DNA of 56,706 nucleotides from an uncultured Bacteroidales bacterium (GTDB lineage Bacteria > Bacteroidota > Bacteroidia > Bacteroidales > UBA932), in NCBI GenBank assembly GCA_946403855.1, contig CAMJBH010000002.1, positions 91,063-147,768 of the forward strand, written 5' to 3'. Position 1 is the stretch's first letter; each line of letters starts with the position of its first letter. A program made the position numbers and the translations under genes. Below the pieces are notes generated by a model that saw only the letters and a program-made list of their open reading frames with translations, had not been told where the DNA came from and did no database searches. This document shows, one piece after another, positions 33,287 to 41,629 of the stretch.

Positions 33287-33310
33287 AAAAAAAGCACCCC
33301 GAAGGGTGCC
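33287..33310 (-). terminator. Rho-independent terminator (minus strand)
   Basis: On the minus strand GCACCC-TTCG-GGGTGC is followed by seven T. The UUCG tetraloop and T-run make a textbook terminator for the gene ending at 33359. Confidence 0.85.
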
Positions 33311-33358
33311 AATTGCAGTGTCATATTATGGTTAACTCTGTATTGTCAATGCGAGAAG

Positions 33359-34174
33359 TTAACCAAGGCTTTGATACCAACTATCAATCATCTTGCGATT
33401 CGTCTCATACTTTTCCCTGTGCCACTCGTCTTTACAAGACTTGGAAAGATATGACTTCATAGACTTGATATTAAGTCCTTTGAAAACTAAGGGTAGTTCT
33501 TTCCAAGGGACAGACTTGTCTCCTGACAGCCGTTTCATTAGGATAGATAATAATACGGCATCACCTTTCCAAATAAGAGGCTCGTGAGATTCTTCTCCTT
33601 TGCCAGTAAAGCGATAAACAAATCCTGCCTTACCAGTATCTTCAATCAATCCCTTTTGTAAAAGTAAATCATATAGTTTTTCTGCCTGTCCTTTGTTAAT
33701 GCTTAGTGCGGTGAAATGAAATGGCTGAGAAGCATTGGTTTCTTCCGTGTCAAGACTCTTAACAACCCCACGGACTATACTTCGAGCACACTTGATTTTC
33801 GATTTTGGGACAATCTCTACGAGATTTTCAAGTAATCCTACAACTGTTCTCAACTGTTCCTTTATATCATCATTTTCCCCCGTTGGGATATCAACAGGGA
33901 TAGGTACATTAAACCCAAGTGAATATAATGAAGAAGCAGCCTCTTCCAGTAGTTCGGCTGACGAAATCGAAGAAACCCACTGCCGTTCTGTAATAACATC
34001 CACTATATCGTCTTCCATATCCGGAAAGACAGAATGGAGGATATAATGTTCAAGCTCTTCGTATGCACTTAGAATCTGCGGTTCATAAGAACCAAAACCC
34101 CTCCTTTCAATATCCTCTGGGGTTATCGAACTAAGCAAATCAAAGAAGTTGGAGATTGGTTGAGCCTCATTCAT
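33359..34174 (-). CDS. Hypothetical protein of the element
   Basis: This 271-aa protein starts at MNEAQPISN (34174). Upstream in-frame Met codons lie in or next to the -7 element at 34195-34202. The sequence is mostly helical and acidic, with no signal peptide. The C-terminal third (residues 180-270: a helical bundle with a late WHREKYETNRKMIDSWY) resembles the C-terminal part of several Bacteroidetes element-borne proteins of unknown function. No catalytic motif was recognised. It is a single-gene unit ending in a strong terminator. Confidence 0.6.
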   Translation of the reverse strand: MNEAQPISNFFDLLSSITPEDIERRGFGSYEPQILSAYEELEHYILHSVFPDMEDDIVDVITERQWVSSISSAELLEEAASSLYSLGFNVPIPVDIPTGENDDIKEQLRTVVGLLENLVEIVPKSKIKCARSIVRGVVKSLDTEETNASQPFHFTALSINKGQAEKLYDLLLQKGLIEDTGKAGFVYRFTGKGEESHEPLIWKGDAVLLSILMKRLSGDKSVPWKELPLVFKGLNIKSMKSYLSKSCKDEWHREKYETNRKMIDSWYQSLG

Positions 34175-34194
34175 ATTGAGCATTTTTAGTCTTA

Positions 34195-34202
34195 CGAAGA
34201 TA
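34195..34202 (-). promoter_or_regulatory. -7 element of the 33359-34174 gene
   Basis: TATCTTCG on the minus strand differs from TAnnTTTG at one position. It overlaps the first codons of the longest reading, which is why the downstream ATG is preferred. Confidence 0.4.
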
Positions 34203-34268
34203 CGCATTTTTCGTGAGTCCTAACCACCTTTTTGCTTTTCGCCACTATTTATAATAAAAACAGTGGCA

Positions 34269-34778
34269 ATGGAAAACAATTACCTCAACGAACATTGGCT
34301 CCCTGTAAAGGGCTATGAAGGACTCTACGAAGTAAGTAATTACGGACGTGTGAGAGCATTGAATTACTACGGGCGGCTCATTAAAAGAATAATGCATTTA
34401 ACAGCAGGCTGGGGTAAGTATATCAAAGCCGGTTTGACTGGCAGGGACGGTAAGACGCGGTATTTTCGTGTCCACCGGCTTGTAGCCCTGGCTTTTCTAC
34501 CCCAACCAGCGGAGGATAAAACACAGGTAAATCACAAGAACGGCAATAAGCAAGATAACCGAGTCGAAAACCTTGAATGGGTAACGCCACGAGAGAACTG
34601 CCGGAATCCTGCAACGTACCCCAGATTATTCATCAGATATCATCGTGAGGGCGAGCACGAGAGGCGCAGCCGTGCCCAGCGTAAACGAATGCAGGAGCAC
34701 CCGGAAGACTTGCAGAAGTTGTGGGAAGGGTTGAGACGCTATTTTGAAGCTCGCAGATTAGGACGGCTGCAAGCATAA
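34269..34778 (+). CDS. NUMOD4/HNH homing-type endonuclease
   Basis: This 169-aa nuclease has an N-terminal NUMOD4 motif (WLPVKGYEGLYEVSNYGRVR, about 9-28). The HNH core follows (FRVHRLVALAFLP, then QVNHKNGNKQDNRVENLEWVTPREN). Such proteins are often free-standing homing or phage endonucleases. The start is ATG 34269; a GTG two codons upstream is possible. It is plus-strand and isolated between minus-strand genes, consistent with independent invasion of the element. Confidence 0.85.
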   Translation: MENNYLNEHWLPVKGYEGLYEVSNYGRVRALNYYGRLIKRIMHLTAGWGKYIKAGLTGRDGKTRYFRVHRLVALAFLPQPAEDKTQVNHKNGNKQDNRVENLEWVTPRENCRNPATYPRLFIRYHREGEHERRSRAQRKRMQEHPEDLQKLWEGLRRYFEARRLGRLQA

Positions 34779-34873
34779 AGTGACAAAGCCCCAATAATGG
34801 CATTATGTGACATCTTTATCAAAAGGCAACCCTTGTTACACCCATTTTGTTTGTGCCGTTCCTATCTAAAAGA

Positions 34874-34901
34874 TAAGGGTGCTCACATCTGAACACCCTT
34901 A
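34874..34901 (-). terminator. Terminator of the minus-strand small-gene operon
   Basis: TAAGGGTG (34874-34881) and CACCCTTA (34894-34901) form a perfect 8-bp stem with a 12-nt loop, followed on the minus strand by TCTTTT. It ends the operon that runs from 37134 down to 34909. Confidence 0.7.
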
Positions 34902-34908
34902 CCAACCC

Positions 34909-35112
34909 TTAATAATCCATTGCCGGAATGTGCGTCTTCAAGTACGCCGAGATTTTGGACTTGTCATACAGACATCCAAGGAGCAGCAACGCTGCATCCA
35001 CCGCTTCCTCAACGGGAGTGTAATAAGGATGCAGTGCATCCATTTCAATTTTGTCATTGACATTGCCATCGTAGGAGTATGTGTACTCCCCGCTTTTGAT
35101 AATGATTTGCAT
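34909..35112 (-). CDS. Small hypothetical protein of the element
   Basis: This 67-aa acidic protein (MQIIIKSGEY...) has no recognised motif and no signal peptide. Its reality is supported by position: it is co-directional with the serine recombinase 35 nt upstream and is followed 8 nt later by a clear minus-strand terminator. Confidence 0.55.
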   Translation of the reverse strand: MQIIIKSGEYTYSYDGNVNDKIEMDALHPYYTPVEEAVDAALLLLGCLYDKSKISAYLKTHIPAMDY

Positions 35113-35147
35113 AATAGTATTGGTATTGGTTTAACGCGGGGAAGGTA

Positions 35148-35798
35148 CTAAACAAAGCGTTTTAGTTTCCTAAGAGTGCCGACACTGGTTCCTGTAAGTT
35201 TCCGGACGTTGCGGAGGCTGATACCCTTACGAAGCAATGATAGTTCCTTTGGATACTGTTGCCGGTACTCTTCTTTCGACTTCCTGTAATCCACCGGGCG
35301 TCCTAGCGGGTGCTCTTCTTTATTGTCCCGGCGACGTTGAAGATATGACTGGTAGCCCATCTGCATACGTGTTTTTATTTGCTGCCGCTCCATAGCACTT
35401 ATTTCTAGGGTTATGGTAAGGATAAGACTGGTTATAGGGCTTATCTTCCCGTCCTTATCAAGCGTTTCCAGTCCGTAATTGGCAAGGAACAGATTCACCC
35501 CGTTCTCTGCCAAAGTCCTGATAATCTGAACGCCGGTTATCAAGTCCCTTGACACACGGGAAATCTCAGTAGCACAGCAATAGTCTATGTGGTTCTCCTT
35601 CACGTAGGCAATCAAGTCCAGTATCTCCTGCCTTTCCCCGATGGGTGCTGCACCAGACACGTACCCACCGAACACCTTCACAATCTCCCATCCCCGGCTT
35701 TCACACACTTTGGTTAAGGCATCGACTTGATATTGGTAATCCTGCAACCCCTTCTCCTTGTCGGTGCTACACCGACACAGTAATACACAACGTTTCAT
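35148..35798 (-). CDS. Serine recombinase (resolvase/invertase family)
   Basis: This 216-aa serine recombinase has the catalytic serine S11 in LCRCSTDKE, the conserved ISRVSRD arginines (R81, R84) and the helix E region LEISAMERQQIKTRM. A short C-terminal HTH-like segment follows (SLLRKGISLRNVRKLTGTSVGTLRKLK). Size fits a resolvase/invertase and is too short for a large serine integrase. In an element with an iteron-type origin it may resolve multimers or invert a segment. No inverted repeat site was identified with confidence. Confidence 0.88.
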   Translation of the reverse strand: MKRCVLLCRCSTDKEKGLQDYQYQVDALTKVCESRGWEIVKVFGGYVSGAAPIGERQEILDLIAYVKENHIDYCCATEISRVSRDLITGVQIIRTLAENGVNLFLANYGLETLDKDGKISPITSLILTITLEISAMERQQIKTRMQMGYQSYLQRRRDNKEEHPLGRPVDYRKSKEEYRQQYPKELSLLRKGISLRNVRKLTGTSVGTLRKLKRFV

Positions 35799-35801
35799 AG
35801 C

Positions 35802-36116
35802 CTATGCGAAATAAGTATCACGTACACGTTTGTTGTAGTCCGGGCAGTATTCCACCAGCTTGTCGATGCAATGCACCAACCCGTCCAGATAGATTCCATC
35901 TTGCACTGTTTTTGTGCTGCCATCTGGGTTGAGGATACGGACACAGAATAAGTCGTAACCTTCATCATAAGTTACCTCAACAGCACCTTTGTGGATGAAT
36001 CCTTGGACGTAGAATCGCAATCCATTCTCGATAGCCTTCGGGTTGTGGAATCCCCAACTCATTACCGTGAAGATGTAGTGCTTGAAAATCTCGATAATGT
36101 AGTTTGCCATTTCCAT
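35802..36116 (-). CDS. Hypothetical protein of the element
   Basis: This 104-aa protein starts MEMANYIIEIF (alternative start 6 nt downstream at MANY). It has no signal peptide and no recognised domain. It is tightly packed between the DUF4313 gene (3 nt) and the recombinase gene (3 nt). Confidence 0.6.
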   Translation of the reverse strand: MEMANYIIEIFKHYIFTVMSWGFHNPKAIENGLRFYVQGFIHKGAVEVTYDEGYDLFCVRILNPDGSTKTVQDGIYLDGLVHCIDKLVEYCPDYNKRVRDTYFA

Positions 36117-36119
36117 ATC

Positions 36120-36413
36120 TTAGAACTTTTCGGGGAATATCGTGTACAAGGGGTACGTGCAGAATCCACTGCGTTCAATGACGTACATCGGCAGTGCAAG
36201 TCCGTTTTCTTGCATCCAATTGCCGATGCCTGGATAGTTGTTTTCATCAAGGAATGCCATCGAATCGGACTGCATCGGACTGTTGAGGTTTACGGTGACA
36301 ACATTGTATAATTCACCATCGGGGCTGCACAGGCAGACTGCCAGTGTGTTGTTGTTGCGGTATTGATTGGGTTGGAGCGTTACCTTTTCTCCGTTGTAAT
36401 TAAACTGTTTCAT
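36120..36413 (-). CDS. DUF4313 family protein
   Basis: This 97-aa protein starts MKQFNYNGEKVTLQ at 36413. It matches the DUF4313 layout: an N-terminal YNGEKVTL strand, the central TVNLN segment, AFLDENNYPGIGNWMQENG and the C-terminal RSGFCTYPLYTIF. The family is frequent in plasmids and conjugative elements of Bacteroidetes and Enterobacteria and has no known function. The longer upstream reading overlaps the neighbouring gene and lacks family similarity. Confidence 0.8.
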   Translation of the reverse strand: MKQFNYNGEKVTLQPNQYRNNNTLAVCLCSPDGELYNVVTVNLNSPMQSDSMAFLDENNYPGIGNWMQENGLALPMYVIERSGFCTYPLYTIFPEKF

Positions 36414-36460
36414 TGGTATTGTGGTTATGGGGAGGGCGAGAACCCTCCCCGGTGGAACAT

Positions 36461-36820
36461 TTAGCAAACGCGCAAAATCGTCTCGAAAGAGCAGCATCTG
36501 AAAGCGTTTTTCTGCAAGTCCCAGTACGTGAAGTTGCCGTAAACCGCATTCGGGACACCTGTGCTCTTGATGTTAGAAGCAATAAGGGTGCTGTTCTTAG
36601 GCAAGCACCCAACAGCGTGGCGTATTTCCTTAGTGCTCTTTTTGTAGTAGTCGAACTCTACCACCTCACCCTTCTCAAAACGCTTTTTGAGTTCGGCGAG
36701 CATTGCAACCTTTGCGCCCAGAAGGATGGGGTTGATTGTACCGTTGGACTTAGCAACCATAAAGGCAGCACGTTCAATGTCAGTGTTAGTTGTAGCGATG
36801 ATGTTAGCGTTGGTGTTCAT
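36461..36820 (-). CDS. SH3-fold DUF2693-like protein
   Basis: This 119-aa protein has a C-terminal half with the DUF2693/SH3-barrel pattern: LKKRFEKGEVVEFDYYKK, then AVGCLPKN and GNFTYWDLQKNAFRCC. Such proteins are common passengers of Bacteroidetes conjugative plasmids and phages. Function is unknown. It is part of the minus-strand small-gene operon. Confidence 0.7.
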   Translation of the reverse strand: MNTNANIIATTNTDIERAAFMVAKSNGTINPILLGAKVAMLAELKKRFEKGEVVEFDYYKKSTKEIRHAVGCLPKNSTLIASNIKSTGVPNAVYGNFTYWDLQKNAFRCCSFETILRVC

Positions 36821-36852
36821 AACAAATGGTATTAAGGGTTAAACAATCAATC

Positions 36853-37134
36853 TTAGGCGATAGCTTTCATCAGTTCAGCCTTGCGGTTCTCGAAGTTCAC
36901 AGTTTCAATTCCGTTCACTTCGTTGGAAGCGTGCTCATAGTTCAACTTCCACAAGTTTCTCAGAGCTTCACGAACAACAGGACTCTCAATCTGGTTCACA
37001 GTCTCCACAAACTGTTTCATCGTTGCCTTCGCAGCATTGTAGTGGGCGGTGAAGTTGCAATCTGCCATTCTCCAATACCAGTCGTGTCCGTTCAGAAGGT
37101 TGAGGGCTGTTGCTATGTTGTTCGTTGCGTTCAT
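36853..37134 (-). CDS. Small hypothetical protein, first gene of the minus operon
   Basis: This 93-aa helical protein starts MNATNNIATALNL at 37134. Upstream in-frame ATGs at 37155 and 37188 lie too close to or within the promoter (37158-37189). It contains Asn- and Trp-rich segments and no recognised domain. It heads the operon reading down to 34909, divergent from the XRE regulator. Confidence 0.6.
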   Translation of the reverse strand: MNATNNIATALNLLNGHDWYWRMADCNFTAHYNAAKATMKQFVETVNQIESPVVREALRNLWKLNYEHASNEVNGIETVNFENRKAELMKAIA

Positions 37135-37157
37135 TGTCTTGTTCTTTGTTTCCATTA

Positions 37158-37189
37158 CAAAGGTAATAATTCTAAATGACTTCTCCAAA
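37158..37189 (-). promoter_or_regulatory. Promoter of the minus-strand small-gene operon
   Basis: On the minus strand TTTG (37186-37189), a 20-nt spacer and TACCTTTG (37158-37165) give a complete -33/-7 match. Confidence 0.75.
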
Positions 37190-37193
37190 TTAA

Positions 37194-37254
37194 TTTATTA
37201 CTTTTTCAACTTTTTTATTACTTTTGAGGATTGATTTATTACCGTAGGGGTAAT
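37194..37254. promoter_or_regulatory. Phased TTTATTAC repeats: candidate XRE operator
   Basis: TTTATTAC occurs at 37194-37201, 37214-37221 and 37235-37242 (20 and 21 bp apart). The last copy extends into ATTACC-N5-GGTAAT (37238-37254), an inverted repeat. They lie between the divergent promoters of the small-gene operon and the XRE gene. Confidence 0.55.
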
Positions 37255-37270
37255 GCAGTAATATTTTTAT

Positions 37271-37278
37271 TATATTTG
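37271..37278 (+). promoter_or_regulatory. -7 element of the XRE regulator
   Basis: TATATTTG is a perfect -7 match, 18 nt before the ATG at 37297. Confidence 0.6.
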
Positions 37279-37296
37279 TGAGACAAGCAACAACCA

Positions 37297-37593
37297 ATGG
37301 CAGAAATTAATTACTCAGAGCGCATACTAGAACTAATGCGCACAAAGGGCATCACCAAAAGTGAATTGGGGCGTATGATGGACGTGCAGAAACAAAACGT
37401 TGATGCCCTGATTAAAACCAACAGTATTGAGAAGCTTATCGGAATCGCTAAGAACCTTGGCGTGAGCCTCAACGACATCATTCAAGAAGAGCCTCTTCCA
37501 GAAGAGGTGAAAGGGTGCATCATATACAAGGGAATTGTGCACCCCATCAACAGCAAGGACGATATTCAGAACATTCTCAATACCATTCAATAA
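37297..37593 (+). CDS. XRE-family transcription regulator
   Basis: This 98-aa protein has an N-terminal XRE-type HTH (residues ~5-55: ILELMRTKGITKSELGRMM, then VDALIKTNSIEKLIGIAKNLGVSLNDI). A short C-terminal beta segment (KGCIIYKGIVHPINS) is common in small Bacteroidetes regulators. It is divergent from the small-gene operon and probably represses both promoters through the phased repeats in the intergenic region. Confidence 0.88.
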   Translation: MAEINYSERILELMRTKGITKSELGRMMDVQKQNVDALIKTNSIEKLIGIAKNLGVSLNDIIQEEPLPEEVKGCIIYKGIVHPINSKDDIQNILNTIQ

Positions 37594-37671
37594 TAGTATT
37601 GACAGTGTTCATAACGTTATCATTCCACGAAACTATTCATCCGTAAGAACAATTAGTAAAATGCACAGGCT

Positions 37672-38346
37672 ATGAATACAAAGCACATTCCCACCCTCAT
37701 TGCATTTGTATCATTATTCTTTGGTTCTCTGCCCCTGTCCGGACAAACGTATGTGAGTTTGGATAAAGAAACAACCGTAAAATCCATTCAACTAATCACA
37801 CCTTCTGGTAGTTACTGGAATAATCCCACTCTCTACTCCATTCTGTTGGTGGATGAAAATGTAAACCACTCGTCTGTCGGTGGCAGTGCAAACAATCCTT
37901 GCAAGTACGCAGTTCTTCTTTCCAAATCGCAACTAGCAGAAATCAAGAAGAAGGTAGCTTCGACGGGCAGTATATTCATTCCGAAGCTTCCAATATACCA
38001 CAAGTTCTATTTCCCCGGCTTAGAAAAGGAATCGGATATCCTTAACACAATCAATGGGGCTTTGTATGTGCATAAAACAACCCTTGAAAAACGTCCCAGT
38101 ACTACTGTCTATGAGTATTGTGATAGTAAATACTGCCCTGACTCTATCGGCTCACACGAAGTGGCAGGCAGCTTCCAGCTCACAAAGTCCGGTGGGAAGT
38201 ATTACCTGATTTCTGGAATGCCAATGAATAGTGGTGGGACTCCGATTCCTTGGAAGATTGAAGAGATTAAGAAAACCGGGGGCTTTGGGGAATTGGTTGT
38301 AGAACTAACCGACAGCCAGTATATGAGGATATTCAATGATAATTAA
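37672..38346 (+). CDS. Secreted hypothetical protein
   Basis: This 224-aa protein has a signal peptide (cleavage probable after about residue 24, ...LPLSGQ). The mature part is beta-rich and has a cysteine pair (EYCDSKYC) that could form a disulfide. It shows no recognised catalytic motif. It starts the cargo part of the element, 37 nt before a lipoprotein gene with which it may be co-transcribed. Confidence 0.65.
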   Translation: MNTKHIPTLIAFVSLFFGSLPLSGQTYVSLDKETTVKSIQLITPSGSYWNNPTLYSILLVDENVNHSSVGGSANNPCKYAVLLSKSQLAEIKKKVASTGSIFIPKLPIYHKFYFPGLEKESDILNTINGALYVHKTTLEKRPSTTVYEYCDSKYCPDSIGSHEVAGSFQLTKSGGKYYLISGMPMNSGGTPIPWKIEEIKKTGGFGELVVELTDSQYMRIFNDN

Positions 38347-38383
38347 GTAGATTTGTAGAAAAATAGAACGCAACCCCGATTAT

Positions 38384-39286
38384 ATGAAAAAAAGATTGTC
38401 ACTACTGCTTGTTTTTGCTATTGCTGTCGCCTGCGTGCCAAGTAACAAGTATGAAGAAGCTTTGAAAGCCAATGAAACACTGCAAAAAGAGAATGAGTCG
38501 TTAAAGGGAAAGATTGAACTTCTTCAAGATGAACTTGTCAAGTACCAAACGTCGCCTGATGCCCTTATGTCAAAGGCAAAAGAAAGTTATCTTGCCAAGG
38601 ACAGGAAGGCTCTTGATAATGTCCTTACTCAATTAAAACGTTATCACCCCGGTTCCACCGAAGCTAATAAGACTGCCGGATTATTGAAAGAACTCGACAC
38701 AGAGTTAGAAAAGGCAAGGGCGGCAGCTGAAGCTAAGGCGGCAGCAGAAAAAGCAAAAAGGCTGCAATCCGTAAAGAAATTGAAATCGAACTATGATGAT
38801 GTTAGTGGGGTAACGTGGTATTATAATCCGTATTTCACTCATTATAACAACTCTAATCACGTTTCCATTTATATGGGGAAGAGAGAGTCTGGAAAGCCTT
38901 GGCTACGATTAGTAATGTCGTATTATGGGGATAATTGGATTTTCTTTGAGAATGCCTATCTCTCATATGATGGAAATACTATGGAAATCCCCTTCAATAG
39001 GTATGATAACAAGAAAACGGACAATAGTGGGGGCTATGTATGGGAGTGGATAGATGTTAGTGTAGACAACAATTCACTTTCTTTCTTAAAACAATTAGTT
39101 GAGGGCAAAACCGCAAAAATGAGGTTGTCAGGCAAATACACGCATACCAAAACACTGTCCACCAGCGAAATTAATGGTATCAAAGATGTCCTCCTTGCAT
39201 ATGATGTATTGCAAAAAGGCGATTTTAGTACAGACAAAGTATCACCTAATTTTAATCCCGTCAAAATAACACCAAAGAATAATTAG
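38384..39286 (+). CDS. Lipoprotein with coiled-coil stalk
   Basis: This 300-aa protein has a lipoprotein signal (MKKRLSLLLVFAIAVAC, C17). A coiled-coil region (about 25-60 and 95-135, including an Ala/Lys-rich AAAEAKAAAEKAKR) is followed by a beta-rich C-terminal domain (about 145-270, with VTWYYNPYFTHYNNSNHV). The stalk-plus-domain layout suggests a periplasmic or surface-exposed adaptor. Function is unknown. The 245-nt gap that follows holds no recognisable gene or hairpin. Confidence 0.65.
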   Translation: MKKRLSLLLVFAIAVACVPSNKYEEALKANETLQKENESLKGKIELLQDELVKYQTSPDALMSKAKESYLAKDRKALDNVLTQLKRYHPGSTEANKTAGLLKELDTELEKARAAAEAKAAAEKAKRLQSVKKLKSNYDDVSGVTWYYNPYFTHYNNSNHVSIYMGKRESGKPWLRLVMSYYGDNWIFFENAYLSYDGNTMEIPFNRYDNKKTDNSGGYVWEWIDVSVDNNSLSFLKQLVEGKTAKMRLSGKYTHTKTLSTSEINGIKDVLLAYDVLQKGDFSTDKVSPNFNPVKITPKNN

Positions 39287-39530
39287 GTGAATTAACAATG
39301 ACTAAAAGACTGAAACCATCTCACCCCAACACTTCAATCAATAGATTAAATTGACACAATATAGGGGTATCACAAAACGCTAAACCTAACTATCAGACTT
39401 CACATTCAGAATACCCACATACTTTAACCGCTTCTATGATTCTGGAATCTGCCGACAGGCAAAAGGATTATCGCTCACCAAACACCATGTGGCGGGAAGG
39501 AGTTATTGTTGTATAACTGAGGATTAAGCA

Positions 39531-41471
39531 ATGAATATGAAAAAGTATTTGTTCATTCTATCGGCATTGTTTCTTGCCGGATGCACTCTTCCCGAAGGCG
39601 GGAACAACACATTTGAGTTTACTGCTACTCTTGAAGACGTAGACACCAAAGTTTATGTCGATAACGGCTTAAAGACTCACTGGACAAAGGGTGACGCGAT
39701 AAACATCCTAACCCCAAACTATAACGAGCAGTATAAGTATGATGGGAATACGGGGGACACAAAAGCTGTATTTCGTGCCGTTGTTGATAAACTCCCGACA
39801 GAGGTTGATGCTTCAAATATTTTTGCGGTTTATCCCTATTCCTCAGAAACATCGCTATCATCTTCTGGTGTGATAACAGTAAACCTTCCTGCAATTCAGT
39901 ATTACTCGGAAGATTCTTTTGGGCTTGGGGCAAATACTATGGTGGCGACAGCTGAGCCTAAAACCTCACAGGAACTTTTCTTCAAGAGCTTATGTGGTTA
40001 TGTAGTAGTTATGCTTTACGGTGACGCAACCGTAAAATCCATAACCCTTACAGGAAACAATGGTGAAAAAATAGCAGGAGTGGCAACTATGGCTCCGGTA
40101 TATGGACAAAACCCAGAGGTGGTAATGTCGGGGATGGCAACCACAAGCATTTCCGTTGATTGTGGAGCAGGTGTTAAACTCGGAGAAACGGCGGAAACAG
40201 CAACCGCGTTCTGGTTCGCTGTGCCACCGGTAACGTTCTCCCAGGGTTTTACGATTCGTATTACGGACAACGATTCGAGGAGCGTAGAGAACGCAATAAT
40301 GGTTGAGCACACAGTTAATAGGAACCTTAGGCATCTGTTGTCTCCAATTGAAGTGAACTACGATGCATTAAAGACAATAGAGTTTGAGGATGCCAACTTC
40401 AAGGCGTACTGCGTGGAGAACTTCGATACTAATGGAGATGGTGAGATTTCATATGCAGAGGCTGCATTAGTGAAGCAAATAAAATGTGACGACAGACAGA
40501 TTACATCATTAGGTGGCATTCAACACTTTACGTCATTATTGTATTTGGCTTGTTATAATAACCAACTAAAATCACTTGACGTAAGTAATAACACTGCTTT
40601 AACTAAGTTGAATTGTTCCTACAATAACCTTTCTTCATTGGCTCTAAACAACACCGCTCTAAAAGTTTTGTGGTGTCAGCATAACCAAATCACAGCCCTT
40701 GACATAAGCAAGAGTCCCTCATTGACTCTCTTAAATTGTGGGTTTAACCAGATTTCATCTTTGGACGTTAGCAACAACCCCGCATTAGACTCTCTGGGGT
40801 GTTATAATAATCAGATTCCGGCTCTTGATTTGAGTAAGAATACTGGATTAGAGTATTTAACGTGCTATAATAACAAGCTCTCATCTCTGGATTTGAGAAA
40901 TAATACCACCTTAACTCATTTATCGTGTTATAATAACCAGATTTCGTCTCTGAATATCAGTAGCAGCCCACGAATAGATACTCTTGCGTGTTATTGTAAT
41001 CAACTCACAGTCCTAGATTTGAGCAAGAATACAGGATTAAAGTATCTTGCTTGCCGTGAAAACAAGCTTACCTCTCTTGATTTCAGCAACAATACGGCTC
41101 TGACATACTTAACGTGCCACAAGAATCAACTATCTAGCTTAGATATCCACAATAATGCTGCATTGACATATTTGGATTGTGGCACAAACAAACTATCGTC
41201 GCTTGATGTTAGTAATAATACCGCTTTGACAAAGTTGTATTGTAAAGAAAACCTCTTAACCAGTTTAGATGTCAGTAAGAATCCTGTTCTGGAATTGTTG
41301 CGTTGTCAGGGCAATAAGCTTACCTCTCTTGATGTTAGTAAAAACGCACTCCTTAATTGTCTATGGTGTTATTCGAATCCAAGCCTAACTGAAATCTGGT
41401 TGAAGACAGGACAAACGATAGCAGATTTTCAGTATGATACTGATGTTGCAACCATCAAATACAAAGACTAA
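39531..41471 (+). CDS. EF-hand/LRR lipoprotein (fimbrillin-like N-domain)
   Basis: This 646-aa lipoprotein has a lipobox FLAGC (C18; an alternative start 6 nt later gives MKKYLF as in the paralogue). A fimbrillin-like beta domain spans about 25-280 (EDVDTKVYVDNGLKTHWTKG, IFAVYPYSSE). An EF-hand loop DTNGDGEISYAE is near 299-310. About fifteen ~21-residue leucine-rich repeats of the LxxLxCxxNxLxxLDVSxNxx type follow. The C-terminus closes with a capped repeat and no sorting domain is visible. It is probably a surface binding protein. It is a tandem paralogue of the next gene, and both are cargo of the tRNA-His element. Confidence 0.85.
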   Translation: MNMKKYLFILSALFLAGCTLPEGGNNTFEFTATLEDVDTKVYVDNGLKTHWTKGDAINILTPNYNEQYKYDGNTGDTKAVFRAVVDKLPTEVDASNIFAVYPYSSETSLSSSGVITVNLPAIQYYSEDSFGLGANTMVATAEPKTSQELFFKSLCGYVVVMLYGDATVKSITLTGNNGEKIAGVATMAPVYGQNPEVVMSGMATTSISVDCGAGVKLGETAETATAFWFAVPPVTFSQGFTIRITDNDSRSVENAIMVEHTVNRNLRHLLSPIEVNYDALKTIEFEDANFKAYCVENFDTNGDGEISYAEAALVKQIKCDDRQITSLGGIQHFTSLLYLACYNNQLKSLDVSNNTALTKLNCSYNNLSSLALNNTALKVLWCQHNQITALDISKSPSLTLLNCGFNQISSLDVSNNPALDSLGCYNNQIPALDLSKNTGLEYLTCYNNKLSSLDLRNNTTLTHLSCYNNQISSLNISSSPRIDTLACYCNQLTVLDLSKNTGLKYLACRENKLTSLDFSNNTALTYLTCHKNQLSSLDIHNNAALTYLDCGTNKLSSLDVSNNTALTKLYCKENLLTSLDVSKNPVLELLRCQGNKLTSLDVSKNALLNCLWCYSNPSLTEIWLKTGQTIADFQYDTDVATIKYKD

Positions 41472-41494
41472 TTATCCCGAATAGAGCTGTGACT

Positions 41495-41626
41495 ATGCAC
41501 ACGATAAAGCGCCCAAAATACTGCACGCCAACCACCGAATGGGCTGTTATGGATTATGATTGTTTAATTGCACAGTCTTCGTTGGAAAACCCCAACGAGG
41601 GTGACGAATGGACTTGGGAGGGCTAG
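41495..41626 (+). CDS. 43-aa small ORF preceding the LRR lipoprotein
   Basis: A complete ORF (ATG 41495, TAG 41624-41626) starts MHTIKRPKYCTPTTEW and ends ENPNEGDEWTWEG. The stop lies 3 nt before the next gene's ATG, so coupling is likely. Its layout is a basic start, Pro-Thr, a short hydrophobic core with Ser (LIAQSSL), then an acidic Asn/Pro/Gly tail with Trp. The same layout appears in the small ORFs at 51508-51642 and 54940-55071, which also precede fimbrillin-like lipoproteins. Function is unknown. Confidence 0.6.
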   Translation: MHTIKRPKYCTPTTEWAVMDYDCLIAQSSLENPNEGDEWTWEG

Positions 41627-41629
41627 ACG

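Noticed and set aside
39298..39530. Small ORF before the first LRR lipoprotein, by analogy with the three others
   Set aside because: The short frames there do not show the Pro-hydrophobic-Ser-acidic-Trp layout, so this paralogue seems to lack the small ORF.
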